Virus record (IMG/VR): IMGVR_UViG_3300031463_000237
Span: 1 to 22,574 of that record
Strand: one strand, 5' to 3'
Origin: a virus
DNA length: 22,574 bases
Shown here piece after piece: positions 15,501 through 21,726 of this stretch. The translations under genes and the position numbers were made by a program. The notes beneath the pieces are model-generated. The model was given only the letters and a program-made list of their open reading frames with translations. It was not told where the DNA came from and made no database searches. Within the stretch, counting starts at the first letter, position 1. The number at the start of each line of letters is the position of its first letter.

Positions 15501-16597
15501 GGTTGATTCCTCAATCTATACTCCAACATTGTCATTGTTACCCTTTTCCCCGTCTTGGGGTCAATCTCGGTGGTTGTTACTGGAATCGTCCAGTCGCGAA
15601 TAGTTTTTTGTAGTGCGTTTACAACTGCTGTACGAGATTCTCTATTTATTGCCGTATTCCATGTTCCCCTGATTCCTGCAGTTCCTACATTCATTAAAAG
15701 CGTACTTGGCATATTGTTTAACCAATCCTTCATAAATGAATTTTGTGATTCTTGATCTAATCTCCCTAAAATTGTCATTGCAGTATTCTGTACCGGCGAG
15801 TCGGCTAATGCTTGCAAGAACAACCTCTTAAACCCCTCTTTAACCTGGCCTACTGCAAAAGGTTGCGTAACTAATTTAGAAGTTAATTGCGGAGCAACTC
15901 TCGCTAGGGCTAATTCTGTAATAGCATTGCTAAGTGGTGCTATACCAGAAAACTCAAACCCTCCTGCTGCATTTTCCATCAAACTGGACTTTGTTATCGG
16001 TTTCCCTTGAAGTAGGTCTGTCCCTGCACCTATTGCAGTTCCAAGCCCTGTTCCTATGAGTGCGTTACCTGCCATTTTCAAAGCACCACCACCAAGAGGC
16101 GAAGTCATTGCCGTCAATGCAATTCCGCGTCCAATCTTTTCCGATGTTCTCTCCGCTGCCGTCTGTGGATTCGTTATCGCTTCTTGTGCTTTGAGTGGTG
16201 AATTAAAGGCCTGAAACGGAGTAACACTTAATGCTCCACGTATTCCATGTCCTACTAAGTTTGATACCTGTCCCACTTGTTGTGGGGTGTAATTTGTATT
16301 AAATAGATTATTACTTAATCTTCTAACACCCTCACCAACAGCTAACGTATCGGGAACAATGGTTGATTTCATAGAAAGTGGTGTAAAAGTCTGCCACGGA
16401 GTATTTTTTATGTTTTGTACACCTTTTCCTATTGGTTTGACTACATTTTGTTGTACATTTACCAACGTATTAGCCACTGGCGTGCTCCAAAAGTTTTGAC
16501 CATTATTAGAAGTCGGGTTAAAATATTGAACTGCGTTTCCGATCTTTTGTTCAGCTACTCCAAGTAATTCACGAAGCTTGTCGGCAAATGTCTTCAT
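12533..16597 (-). CDS. Large internal virion / ejection protein (about 1354 aa)
   Basis: The longest gene. I start it at MKTFADKLRE (ATG, 16597); an in-frame TTG 21 bases upstream (16618) would add seven residues. The protein is helix-rich. A Gly/Ala-rich stretch at 150-230 (NALIGTGLGTAIGAGTDLLQ) could insert in a membrane. A Pro/Gln/Val linker lies at about 395-455. A long conserved-looking core covers 620-1120 (LRTHERNLLGNTIMGASEVA, GVMGTGLFALGAYLMSKGL, GGKWRSINSIGPQNLVLLAG). The end is Ser/Thr- and Lys-rich. Such proteins in podovirus tail loci are internal virion or ejection proteins, or phage polyvalent proteins (the core resembles LPD38-type regions). No enzyme motif is recognised. It lies between the 357-aa protein and the adaptor. 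Confidence 0.65.
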   Translation of the reverse strand: MKTFADKLRELLGVAEQKIGNAVQYFNPTSNNGQNFWSTPVANTLVNVQQNVVKPIGKGVQNIKNTPWQTFTPLSMKSTIVPDTLAVGEGVRRLSNNLFNTNYTPQQVGQVSNLVGHGIRGALSVTPFQAFNSPLKAQEAITNPQTAAERTSEKIGRGIALTAMTSPLGGGALKMAGNALIGTGLGTAIGAGTDLLQGKPITKSSLMENAAGGFEFSGIAPLSNAITELALARVAPQLTSKLVTQPFAVGQVKEGFKRLFLQALADSPVQNTAMTILGRLDQESQNSFMKDWLNNMPSTLLMNVGTAGIRGTWNTAINRESRTAVVNALQKTIRDWTIPVTTTEIDPKTGKRVTMTMLEYRLRNQPFGNSIQDVSKLTPEDYKKVTGKEAPPEQPPVQGQGGITGVGEVKTPQIEPQPQVSSPQVTERPVEPVVPETKNPLKNPSLAESIAPGTKERGFVSSVKESPNVTKETQAGVSGTYKPKSNVKLMGEAKVLLENLPEGSKIDFKNVKNIDQKVAATIQEAINQDKLGNHDAAANLYNNLARYGTELGRGVHAYSLLDQMSPEAISKSVAARIQEYNKTAWKKIPELTGEQQKIISDGVKAIDALPEGRERNIAINRLMTKINEFIPSSITDKIITTWKAGLLTSLRTHERNLLGNTIMGASEVAKDVVAAPMDWLMSKKTGQRTLTFNLKTGEGLKQGLQSAKDIVTMGFDPEESISKFEIRQINWGKNPVEQALKKYTDAVFRTLGAEDKPFWKTAYARSLYDQAGAMAINAGKAGDKAFIENLVKNPTEQMLTTATKDANYATFHDPNKLSGLASSIKRWAGQKWYTKLPAEVVAPFTGVPSSIAGKTVSYSPIGLVRGAIDVGRVMLSKVPMPELQRQAAQEVGRGVMGTGLFALGAYLMSKGLMTGQPKDAAEAHQWQLENKPSNSVLIGGKWRSINSIGPQNLVLLAGAKYNEEMSKPDRSVGAYAMGLGKDQLNQTFLAGIQQPLAALTDPTRYGKSYVGNLMSSPIPNFVKDTSKAFDPYAREMNSSMDYIKASIPGVRNTMLPKRDVLGNIIPQEPTGINAYIDLFNSKTPIHNQVVDELARLNNIGSNATPGALTKNQTINGVKQTLTPEQLNALEAAIGPEVTAQLQALFNSSGYKALSDEDKANAINSVVTQVRKKVRGTIDLSQTSPSASGSVPTPNMASTTSTSSLGQYILVNPDTGSVKNIDLSTPIEFPILTGDDTIDKKLISSYKSALSTRMNDIIALYQDNQISLDQAKNEIAKLQSALPATNKTKSNTAKKINVWGTLKAVNAASNVKLPLPKVGSTLKAPILRANVPAFSYKGKPLKLKVDQYKTAKASL

Positions 16598-16625
16598 GCT
16601 CTTAGTTTGAAATATCAAGGGCTAA

Positions 16626-16634
16626 TTTATAAGG
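16626..16634 (-). promoter_or_regulatory. CCTTATAAA element, 28 nt before the 16597 start
   Basis: The - strand reads GTCCTTATAAATTAG in the short gap before the large virion gene. Spacing to the ATG at 16597 is 28 nt, which also supports that ATG over the upstream TTG. No -35 box is seen at normal spacing and the ATG has no good Shine-Dalgarno (only TAAGAG). Confidence 0.5.
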
Positions 16635-16666
16635 ACGCCAAGATTTACTTTTGAAGATACAAGATA

Positions 16667-17740
16667 TCAGGCTGAGATATTAAAGGAGTTAAGATAGTCT
16701 TGATAATTCTTGTACCATTTACCATTGGACCAAAAACCCGAGCCCACATCTTGGTTTGACGTTGGAAGCGTATAGGTTGAATTACCAGTGGCTGTAAGGT
16801 TGGCCAATAGTCGTGAGACATTATTAGCAGTAGTATCGCCTGTAATACCCTGAATTGAACCCAAAGTTGGATTAAGTAAGGAAGCAATCGTTAAAGCTTG
16901 ATTTCTAATGTTATCAATGGTGCTTTTAATTGCTGCTGCACCAGAAATATCATTATTGGCAAGGGCTGCAGTAATAGCATTCTTGCCAGCTTGGTATTGA
17001 AGAGCTAAGTTTGCAAGAGATGATTCAGCCTGTTTCTTATAGGCGTTAATGTTTTGTTCGATTGAATTTATATCCTGTGCTTGAGCGGTTTCTGTTGCAG
17101 CTCTATTTTCTGCTAGAGATTGATCTGCTCTGGCCTGTTGTTCACCGAATGCCGAGCTATCTAAAGTACCAAGAGATGAAAAGGTACCCTGTCTTTGCCT
17201 TCCCAAATCTTGGTAGGTTTTAAGCATATTGGCGAGAATATTTGAGTAACGGGTATTAACATCCGTTTTCTGTTTCTCTCCTGCTTGAACGGCTTCGTCA
17301 ATTGCGTTTTGAATATCTGTCTTCCCTTGTCCATAACTCTGCTCTAAGAGGGGATTCATGGCTTCTATTTGAGCCCTAGCCTGTTGATAGGCTGCATCGG
17401 TAAGATTGACATCTTGGTTGCCATTTGTTGTGGGAATAATTGTTCCCCCACTTGAAGGAGTGGTGGAAGGACCTGAAGAAGTGGGGACAGGATTAGGATA
17501 GCCTTGATTAGAATATGCACCAGAATATGGGTCAGATTGCATGGGGCCTGTCTCAGCTGCTTTAACCGTCCCAACTGGATTAAGAGCACTCCCAATTTTG
17601 CTGAGTGTCTCAGAAACATGCAATTCAGGAAGCTGAACCCGAACAGGAGCTCCACCAATAGGATATACGTATAGAGGTCTATTTAATAGATTACCTGCTG
17701 TTGTAGCTGCTTGCCCTAGTATTTTACTAAAAACTCCCAT
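16667..17740 (-). CDS. Coiled-coil virion protein (internal virion candidate)
   Basis: A 357-aa protein. Residues 1-60 are mixed, with an amphipathic start (MGVFSKILGQAATTAGNLLN). Residues 60-115 are a low-complexity Pro/Ser/Thr/Gly linker. Residues 115-290 are long Ala/Gln-rich helices (DAAYQQARAQIEAMNPLLEQ; AAGKNAITAAL-type repeats), consistent with a coiled coil. The last 40 residues are aromatic-rich (GSGFWSNGKWYKNYQDYLNS). Position between capsid genes and the 1354-aa ejection-type gene suggests a second internal virion/ejection protein. The start codon has no Shine-Dalgarno, and a TATTAT -10 sits 7 bases upstream, so its own transcript would be leaderless. Confidence 0.55.
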   Translation of the reverse strand: MGVFSKILGQAATTAGNLLNRPLYVYPIGGAPVRVQLPELHVSETLSKIGSALNPVGTVKAAETGPMQSDPYSGAYSNQGYPNPVPTSSGPSTTPSSGGTIIPTTNGNQDVNLTDAAYQQARAQIEAMNPLLEQSYGQGKTDIQNAIDEAVQAGEKQKTDVNTRYSNILANMLKTYQDLGRQRQGTFSSLGTLDSSAFGEQQARADQSLAENRAATETAQAQDINSIEQNINAYKKQAESSLANLALQYQAGKNAITAALANNDISGAAAIKSTIDNIRNQALTIASLLNPTLGSIQGITGDTTANNVSRLLANLTATGNSTYTLPTSNQDVGSGFWSNGKWYKNYQDYLNSFNISA

Positions 17741-17757
17741 GTTTGCTATAATAAATT
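17741..17757. promoter_or_regulatory. Shared symmetric -10 element of a divergent, leaderless gene pair
   Basis: The + strand reads TTTGCTATAATAAATT. TGCTATAAT (17744-17752) is a perfect extended -10, with TTTACT (17723-17728) as a possible -35 at 18 bases. The - strand of nearly the same bases reads TATTAT (17753-17748), five of six matches. Starts 6-8 bases downstream on each strand fall on or beside the two ATG codons (17758 on +, 17740 on -). Neither ATG has a Shine-Dalgarno. Confidence 0.55.
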
Positions 17758-17922
17758 ATGAAACGTTTAATATATCTTGTCGTTGGGGGACTAATAACGT
17801 TAATTTTTATGGAATTACCGTTTCCTGATTCTCCCCCAGCTTCGACAATCGTTGCTCTTCTCTACATCATAATCTGGTTAGGATTAATTCAGCTTCTCAG
17901 AACAAAGACTGTTCTACGCTAA
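17758..17922 (+). CDS. 54-aa double-span membrane protein, antisense moron candidate
   Basis: MKRLIYLVVGGLITLIFMEL, a PFPDSPPAST turn, then IVALLYIIIWLGLIQLLRTK and a basic tail: two hydrophobic helices with positive ends, so a membrane hairpin with both ends inside. It is the only + strand gene within the virion gene block and has a perfect extended -10 five bases before its ATG, so it would be expressed on its own as a leaderless mRNA. This is the usual make-up of a moron, for example a superinfection-exclusion or small envelope protein expressed from a prophage. A holin is the alternative. Function is inferred from position only. Confidence 0.6.
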   Translation: MKRLIYLVVGGLITLIFMELPFPDSPPASTIVALLYIIIWLGLIQLLRTKTVLR

Positions 17923-17928
17923 ATCAGG

Positions 17929-17943
17929 TTCTTAATCCAAGAA
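17929..17943 (+). repeat. Small hairpin after the antisense membrane gene
   Basis: TTCTT-AATCC-AAGAA lies 6 bases after the + strand stop. The stem is short and AT-rich with no T-run, so terminator function is doubtful. Confidence 0.2.
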
Positions 17944-17962
17944 TATAATGTAGGTCTCGGGA

Positions 17963-17970
17963 TTATAAGG
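17963..17970 (-). promoter_or_regulatory. CCTTATAAT element after the 52-aa gene
   Basis: The - strand reads TAATCCTTATAATCCC, beginning one base after a stop codon, as at two other copies. The next start (17740) is over 200 bases away, so the 28-nt rule does not apply here. Confidence 0.35.
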
Positions 17971-17971
17971 A

Positions 17972-18130
17972 TTATTTTTTATTCTTCTTGACCACTAAAG
18001 GTTTGACTGTTTCCACTGGTTTTTCTTCTACTTTGGGTTCTGGTTTCCCTGGAACAAAATCCACAACTCTCCCGCTTCCTTGCGCTCCTTTTGGAGAACC
18101 CGTTGGAATAAAATCTTTAAATTCTGCCAT
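17972..18130 (-). CDS. 52-aa Lys/Pro/Val-rich small protein
   Basis: MAEFKDFIPTGSPKGAQGSG, then RVVDFVPGKPEPKVEEKPVE and a basic tail (VVKKNKK). It has no hydrophobic span and is probably disordered. The Shine-Dalgarno is perfect and extended (GGAGGTGATTAACG before ATG), so translation is well supported. It overlaps the end of the glycosyltransferase gene by 14 bp. It is not recognised; small disordered basic proteins next to capsid genes may be minor virion or DNA-binding proteins. Confidence 0.65.
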   Translation of the reverse strand: MAEFKDFIPTGSPKGAQGSGRVVDFVPGKPEPKVEEKPVETVKPLVVKKNKK

Positions 18131-18824
18131 CGTTAATCACCTCCATTCTCTGATATATCTTTTTCCCCTTGGTTTTATAAGGGACAAAGTGTCTAAAATC
18201 CAATTCTGTTATCAAATGACCTTTTCCGTCCAGGTGTCCAGTTTTGACATTCGGATCACAATAGAGTTTATAGCCAGCTTCCCACATCCTTCTGCAAAAC
18301 CCAACATCTTCACCGATCTTTGAGAGAGTATCAAGAAGAGGATCGTGAAATCTCGGTGTTCTTAATTTCTTTATTGCATCGACTTTAATTACTGCACAAA
18401 ACAACCCAATTCCGTCCACTTCAAAGGTATCGTCTGGATAATCGATAATGGGTGAATATTTCTCATGAATTTTCTTCCCTTTCCTGTAGGTCTTGCACTT
18501 TAAACAAGTTGGAGCAAATGGGGGCTTCTTCATAAAGGCAATACCAGAAATAAAGTCTTTGTCTTGACTAATCAACCTCCGGAAGGAATTAACAGGGAAT
18601 ACCATATCATCATCTAAAAACCAGATGTAATCAAACCCACCCTCTAAAGCAGTATTTACAAGTTCTTCTCTAGCCTCCACAACTGGTTTTCCAGTAACTG
18701 TAGCAAGAGCAAAATGATAATCCTTGTATTCTTGTTCAAAAAGAAAAGTCCCCAAAAGACTAATCACAAACCCTTCATTCCAGGTGTGATCCCTCTTGGG
18801 AATTGCAATTAAAACTTGTTTCAT
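18117..18824 (-). CDS. GT-A fold glycosyltransferase (GT2-like)
   Basis: A 235-aa protein. FDYIWFLDDDMVFP (64-77) holds the DxD motif (D71-D73) that binds the metal and sugar nucleotide. VDGIGLFCAVIKVDAI (136-151) and SKIGEDVGFCRRMWEAGYKL (168-187), with E172-D173 as the likely catalytic/acceptor acidic pair, then CDPNVKTGHL (189-198) with H197, complete the GT2-type pattern. CLKCKTYRKGKK (107-118) adds a Cys pair of unknown role. No membrane span. It sits between capsid decoration and ejection-type genes, so it may glycosylate a virion protein or modify the host surface. The ribosome site is modest (CAGGA). Confidence 0.75.
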   Translation of the reverse strand: MKQVLIAIPKRDHTWNEGFVISLLGTFLFEQEYKDYHFALATVTGKPVVEAREELVNTALEGGFDYIWFLDDDMVFPVNSFRRLISQDKDFISGIAFMKKPPFAPTCLKCKTYRKGKKIHEKYSPIIDYPDDTFEVDGIGLFCAVIKVDAIKKLRTPRFHDPLLDTLSKIGEDVGFCRRMWEAGYKLYCDPNVKTGHLDGKGHLITELDFRHFVPYKTKGKKIYQRMEVINDGRI

Positions 18825-18846
18825 CGTCCTGGCCGTCTAACCAAAC

Positions 18847-18862
18847 CTGGCTAGATAGCCAG
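18847..18862. repeat. Near-perfect inverted repeat before the glycosyltransferase gene
   Basis: CTGGCT-AGAT-AGCCAG forms a compact 6-7 bp stem in the 52-bp gap between the decoration-like gene and the glycosyltransferase gene. On the - strand it is followed by GTTTGGTT rather than a full T-run. An attenuator between capsid genes and the glycosyltransferase is possible. Confidence 0.4.
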
Positions 18863-18876
18863 TACAACAAGCAAGT

Positions 18877-19284
18877 TTACATACACTTAATAAATACCTT
18901 GCCTGTAGACACAGTAGTAACTCCTGCCAGAGCAACTCCTAGAACTGTTCCTGTCGTGGTTGTAGTAAAGGCATATTTCGCCATTCCACCAGTTCCAAGA
19001 AGATCCCCTTGAGCAACGTCAGTTGTACCACCATCGACTTTTACGGCTGGGTGATAACCATAAATTTGCATTCTGCCGTAATCACCCGCAGCAATTGAAT
19101 CAATAATAACACCAGCAACATATTTGCTGCCAGCTGTGGCTGTGGTATTAACAGTTATTCCGTCGCCTGCAGTAGTATCCCAAATAACCACATCACCATT
19201 AGCCAGGGCTCCACTTGAACCATTTTTGACCCTGACGTAAATTCCTTCAGGTGCGTCTTTAGGAACCATTCTTTGAATTAACAT
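18877..19284 (-). CDS. Capsid decoration / cement-like protein
   Basis: A 135-aa beta-rich protein with no long helices: GALANGDVVIWDT, SKYVAGVIIDSIAAGDYGRM, VAQGDLLGTGGMAKY, VLGVALAGV. The repeated 'GDxV...GV...GD.G...' pattern resembles small cement proteins (DUF2190-type) that bind the outside of HK97-fold capsids. The gene comes directly after the major capsid gene, the usual place for a decoration protein. The start is clear, with AGAAAGGGGGTGA 7 bases before ATG. Family assignment is by pattern only. Confidence 0.6.
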   Translation of the reverse strand: MLIQRMVPKDAPEGIYVRVKNGSSGALANGDVVIWDTTAGDGITVNTTATAGSKYVAGVIIDSIAAGDYGRMQIYGYHPAVKVDGGTTDVAQGDLLGTGGMAKYAFTTTTTGTVLGVALAGVTTVSTGKVFIKCM

Positions 19285-19392
19285 AATCTCTTCACCCCCT
19301 TTCTAATTTTTTAGCTCGTGGTATCGTCTGGTTTATTTGATTCCCCAGATTCCCCACTCAAGCTGGAGCCACCGCATCCTTAACCATTTCCG
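19285..19392 (-). other. Intergenic region between major capsid and decoration-like genes
   Basis: A 108-bp gap holding the decoration-like gene's Shine-Dalgarno (GAAAGGGGGTGA). A 6-bp inverted repeat CTTAAC...GTTAAG (19379-19397) overlaps the capsid stop codon. No T-run follows, so it is not an obvious terminator. No ORF of note is present. Confidence 0.4.
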
Positions 19393-20334
19393 TTAAGATT
19401 TGTTGGTAAGCTTGTAGAAGCTCTTTCTTCTATCACAGGTAAGATTACCCATGAAGAGAATTTGAGCAACTTTTGCATCCTGGTTCTCAGGTTTTACGAA
19501 ATCGCTCGTCTCAAAGTTTGCGTCCTTGTGGACAACAAGCTTCATGTGCTTCGTGTTAAGGAAGTACATCGTACCACTCGGGCAAAGTTCGTCCCATACA
19601 ATGGGAACCCCTTTGAACTGGAGAGCTTGGAAACCAGCATCGGCTAATTTCTTTGCCCCGTCAGAATTCATCATAATTGTGGGTGTAACCAAACTCTCAT
19701 ATTTTTCAAAGAGAGCCTGTGTCGTCACAATCAAATCGGGAGTATCTTTGCCTCCAATGGAAGCTCCGTTGAATGCTGTCCTCATCTTGGGAAGTCCCAA
19801 GGCCTCGGAAGTAGCCTCAACGCCTGCTTGCCACCATGTATAAGTGCTGGAGTCAATGCCTCCATAAATACCTGAGTTAAGAACCATAGCTTCAAGACCA
19901 GTAAGGTCTTTTCCAGCGTTTCCGGTTCCATCTGAGAAAAGTCCTTGTGAGAGAGACTCCGTCAAAGACATCTCAGCTTGCTTTGTGCGAGCTTCAAGAA
20001 TGTCAATAATTTTGCTTGTTCCGGAGTTTTTCCTTTCCTCTTCACCAGAGATGGTAATAGAAACAGAGTATTGTTTCCAATTGAACTCTGCGGAATCAAT
20101 ACCAGTCTGAGGTGTGACATCAAGGATTTCGTAACCAGAGTAAGACCTTGCTGTATCGTTTTTACCGTACATCAAAGGCTGAACTATGCGTTCTCCTCCA
20201 TCTTCTTCTTTTATTCCCCCATTTTGTTTGAGGTAGAAGAACACGGCATTACTCTTGTGAATATTGTCAACAAGAGTTTTTCTGTACTTTTTCAAGGTCG
20301 TTGATAACAACAACCCCATATTTACGTCTGCCAT
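19393..20334 (-). CDS. Major capsid protein (HK97 fold)
   Basis: A 313-aa protein with the start of a known podovirus-type major capsid family: LLLSTTLKKYRKTLVDNIHK, then GGERIVQPLMYGKNDTARSY, and ILDVTPQTGIDSAEFNWKQY. Residues 95-150 (ISGEEERKNSG, EARTKQAEMSLTESLSQGLF) match the spine helix region. PDLIVTTQALFEKYESLVTP and FKGVPIVWDELCPSGTMYFL are the P/A-domain strands, the latter a hallmark of phage capsids (a 'GVPI' strand followed by 'MYFLN'). It assembles on the scaffold encoded just before it. The Shine-Dalgarno is GAAAGGGGGTGA. Length is normal for the family. Confidence 0.85.
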   Translation of the reverse strand: MADVNMGLLLSTTLKKYRKTLVDNIHKSNAVFFYLKQNGGIKEEDGGERIVQPLMYGKNDTARSYSGYEILDVTPQTGIDSAEFNWKQYSVSITISGEEERKNSGTSKIIDILEARTKQAEMSLTESLSQGLFSDGTGNAGKDLTGLEAMVLNSGIYGGIDSSTYTWWQAGVEATSEALGLPKMRTAFNGASIGGKDTPDLIVTTQALFEKYESLVTPTIMMNSDGAKKLADAGFQALQFKGVPIVWDELCPSGTMYFLNTKHMKLVVHKDANFETSDFVKPENQDAKVAQILFMGNLTCDRRKSFYKLTNKS

Positions 20335-20383
20335 TTTACATATTCACCCCCTTTCGCAAACCCATTTGATAAATGGATTCAAA

Positions 20384-21286
20384 TCATTTCATTCCGAGTT
20401 CTTTCTTGGCTTCTTCAGCCGCCTCGTGAATGGATTTTGGCTGTGAGTTTGCAGCCGCCGACTGGGGGGATGAATTGACACTGGGGAACTTAGTGGCTCT
20501 AGTTCTAGCCGAATTAGATAGTTCCTCCTTGCCCTCTGTTTTAGCCTTCCCAATAAGCGCATCAACTGTATCAATGGCTTCTCTCGTAGCTCCAACTGGG
20601 TCCTTCGTCCATTCTGGATTTGAAAAGACCACCCTGGCTACCATCTCACCGAAGGTTATCGTTCTTCCGTCCTTAAGTTGATAAGTCAACTTCTCGTCGT
20701 TCAACCTCGGGTCGACTTTTTCTGCCTCTAAGATACCTGTTTCAAGTTGTTTTTGTTGTTCAGACGCTTGATTCTTCTGATCCAACCGGTTCAAAATTAC
20801 TTTTGCTCCAAGTTGCATCATCTTAATTGCATCTTCCGAGTACCCCTCCCTTTTCAGCTCCATTTCTAGAGCTTGTAAATCGGGGTCAACTTGATTTTGT
20901 GCGTTTTGTGGGGAAAGCATCTCCTCCACAATCGGAATAAGATGTTGATACTTGTCGTATGCTTCCGCTTTAGTCTTTAAAGACTCTACAGCTTTACGGG
21001 CTTCAGCAATTTCTTGCGTTTTCCTGGTAAAGGCTGCTTGCATCTGCTTATACGCAGGTTTCAACTCTTCAGGCACTTGATTGGGGTCGAAAAATGTATC
21101 TTCCGATTTTCCCAAGTCTTCGGGTTTCCCTGCCTCAACTCCATCTTGGGATTGACCCGAACTATCTGATTCTGGCTCTGTCGTTGTACTGGTAACGGGT
21201 GTGGAGGCTGTACTACCTTCATCACTTGTCGTTACGAGAGTATCTGCACTCGCCGTATTGTTATTATCTGTATCTATGTTAATCAC
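20384..21286 (-). CDS. Capsid scaffolding protein
   Basis: About 300 aa, acidic and highly helical. Residues 1-65 are Ser/Thr/Asp/Glu-rich and disordered. FFDPNQVPEELKPAYKQMQA (65-84), then AFTRKTQEIAEARKAVESLK (85-104), is a strong coiled coil typical of podovirus scaffolds. The tail is basic (ESIHEAAEEAKKELG-type). It comes directly before the major capsid gene. The start is uncertain: the coordinate uses GTG (21286), but AGGAGG is only two bases away from it; ATT (21283) or ATA (21277) in the same frame have better spacing. Confidence 0.75.
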   Translation of the reverse strand: MINIDTDNNNTASADTLVTTSDEGSTASTPVTSTTTEPESDSSGQSQDGVEAGKPEDLGKSEDTFFDPNQVPEELKPAYKQMQAAFTRKTQEIAEARKAVESLKTKAEAYDKYQHLIPIVEEMLSPQNAQNQVDPDLQALEMELKREGYSEDAIKMMQLGAKVILNRLDQKNQASEQQKQLETGILEAEKVDPRLNDEKLTYQLKDGRTITFGEMVARVVFSNPEWTKDPVGATREAIDTVDALIGKAKTEGKEELSNSARTRATKFPSVNSSPQSAAANSQPKSIHEAAEEAKKELGMK

Positions 21287-21375
21287 CCCCTCCTAAGAGT
21301 CCCTAAAAGGGTTATTCTTTGGTAAGAAAACCAATTAGGGGGTTCTAGCCTGAAATTAACAAATAAGATTGGGGA
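21287..21375 (-). promoter_or_regulatory. Leader of the scaffold gene with two small hairpins
   Basis: Between the zinc-binding protein gene and the scaffold gene lie TTGGT...ACCAA (21319-21334) and CCCT-AAA-AGGG (21301-21311), then AGGAGGGGGTGA. The region starts after a CCTTATAAT element that overlaps the upstream stop, so transcription could begin here about 80 nt before the scaffold start. Confidence 0.4.
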
Positions 21376-21383
21376 TTATAAGG
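21376..21383 (-). promoter_or_regulatory. CCTTATAAT element overlapping a stop codon
   Basis: The - strand reads ACCCTTATAATCCCC, the TTA TAA being the last codon and stop of the zinc-binding gene. TATAAT fits a -10; no -35 at normal spacing. It precedes the scaffold leader. Confidence 0.35.
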
Positions 21384-21726
21384 GTTTGAGCCTGACTGGG
21401 TACTTTTTGCCTTTTAAAGTGATATAAGTTTTGCCCTTGGTCTCAGAGAAGTTAACTCCCACAATAAAAGTTGTCCCTAGATGGCAATTTAAGCATTCCA
21501 CCTCCCGTTTTCCTATATCTGTGATGGTAAATTCGTGCTTACAACCCGTAGGGTCCAAGACTTTCTCTGGTTTCCAATATTTGTGGTTAGATTGATTGGT
21601 AGGAATATGAACAATCTCTTCTTCACTGGTATTTTCATTCCGTATTCCGTAGAGATCTTGACCATTCTGGTCTTTGATTATCCTATCGAATGGTTTCCCT
21701 GAATTGGGATTGGGTAATTGACTCAT
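21376..21726 (-). CDS. Zinc-binding small phage protein
   Basis: A 116-aa protein. The first 50 residues are polar (MSQLPNPNSGKPFDRIIKDQ). CKHEFTITDIGKREVECLNC (62-81) has C62-x-H64 and C78-x2-C81, a compact zinc ribbon, followed by a small beta domain (FIVGVNFSETKGKTYITLKG). It lies between portal and scaffold genes and overlaps the 44-aa gene before it by ATGA, so it is translated by coupling. It is a hypothetical of the head module; a role in portal or capsid assembly is inferred from position. Confidence 0.65.
   Translation of the reverse strand: MSQLPNPNSGKPFDRIIKDQNGQDLYGIRNENTSEEEIVHIPTNQSNHKYWKPEKVLDPTGCKHEFTITDIGKREVECLNCHLGTTFIVGVNFSETKGKTYITLKGKKYPVRLKPL

Noticed and set aside
19340-19360. 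Direct repeat GATTCCCCAGATTCCCC
   Set aside because: Two copies of only about 8 bases in an intergenic gap, with no partner elsewhere; too short to support.
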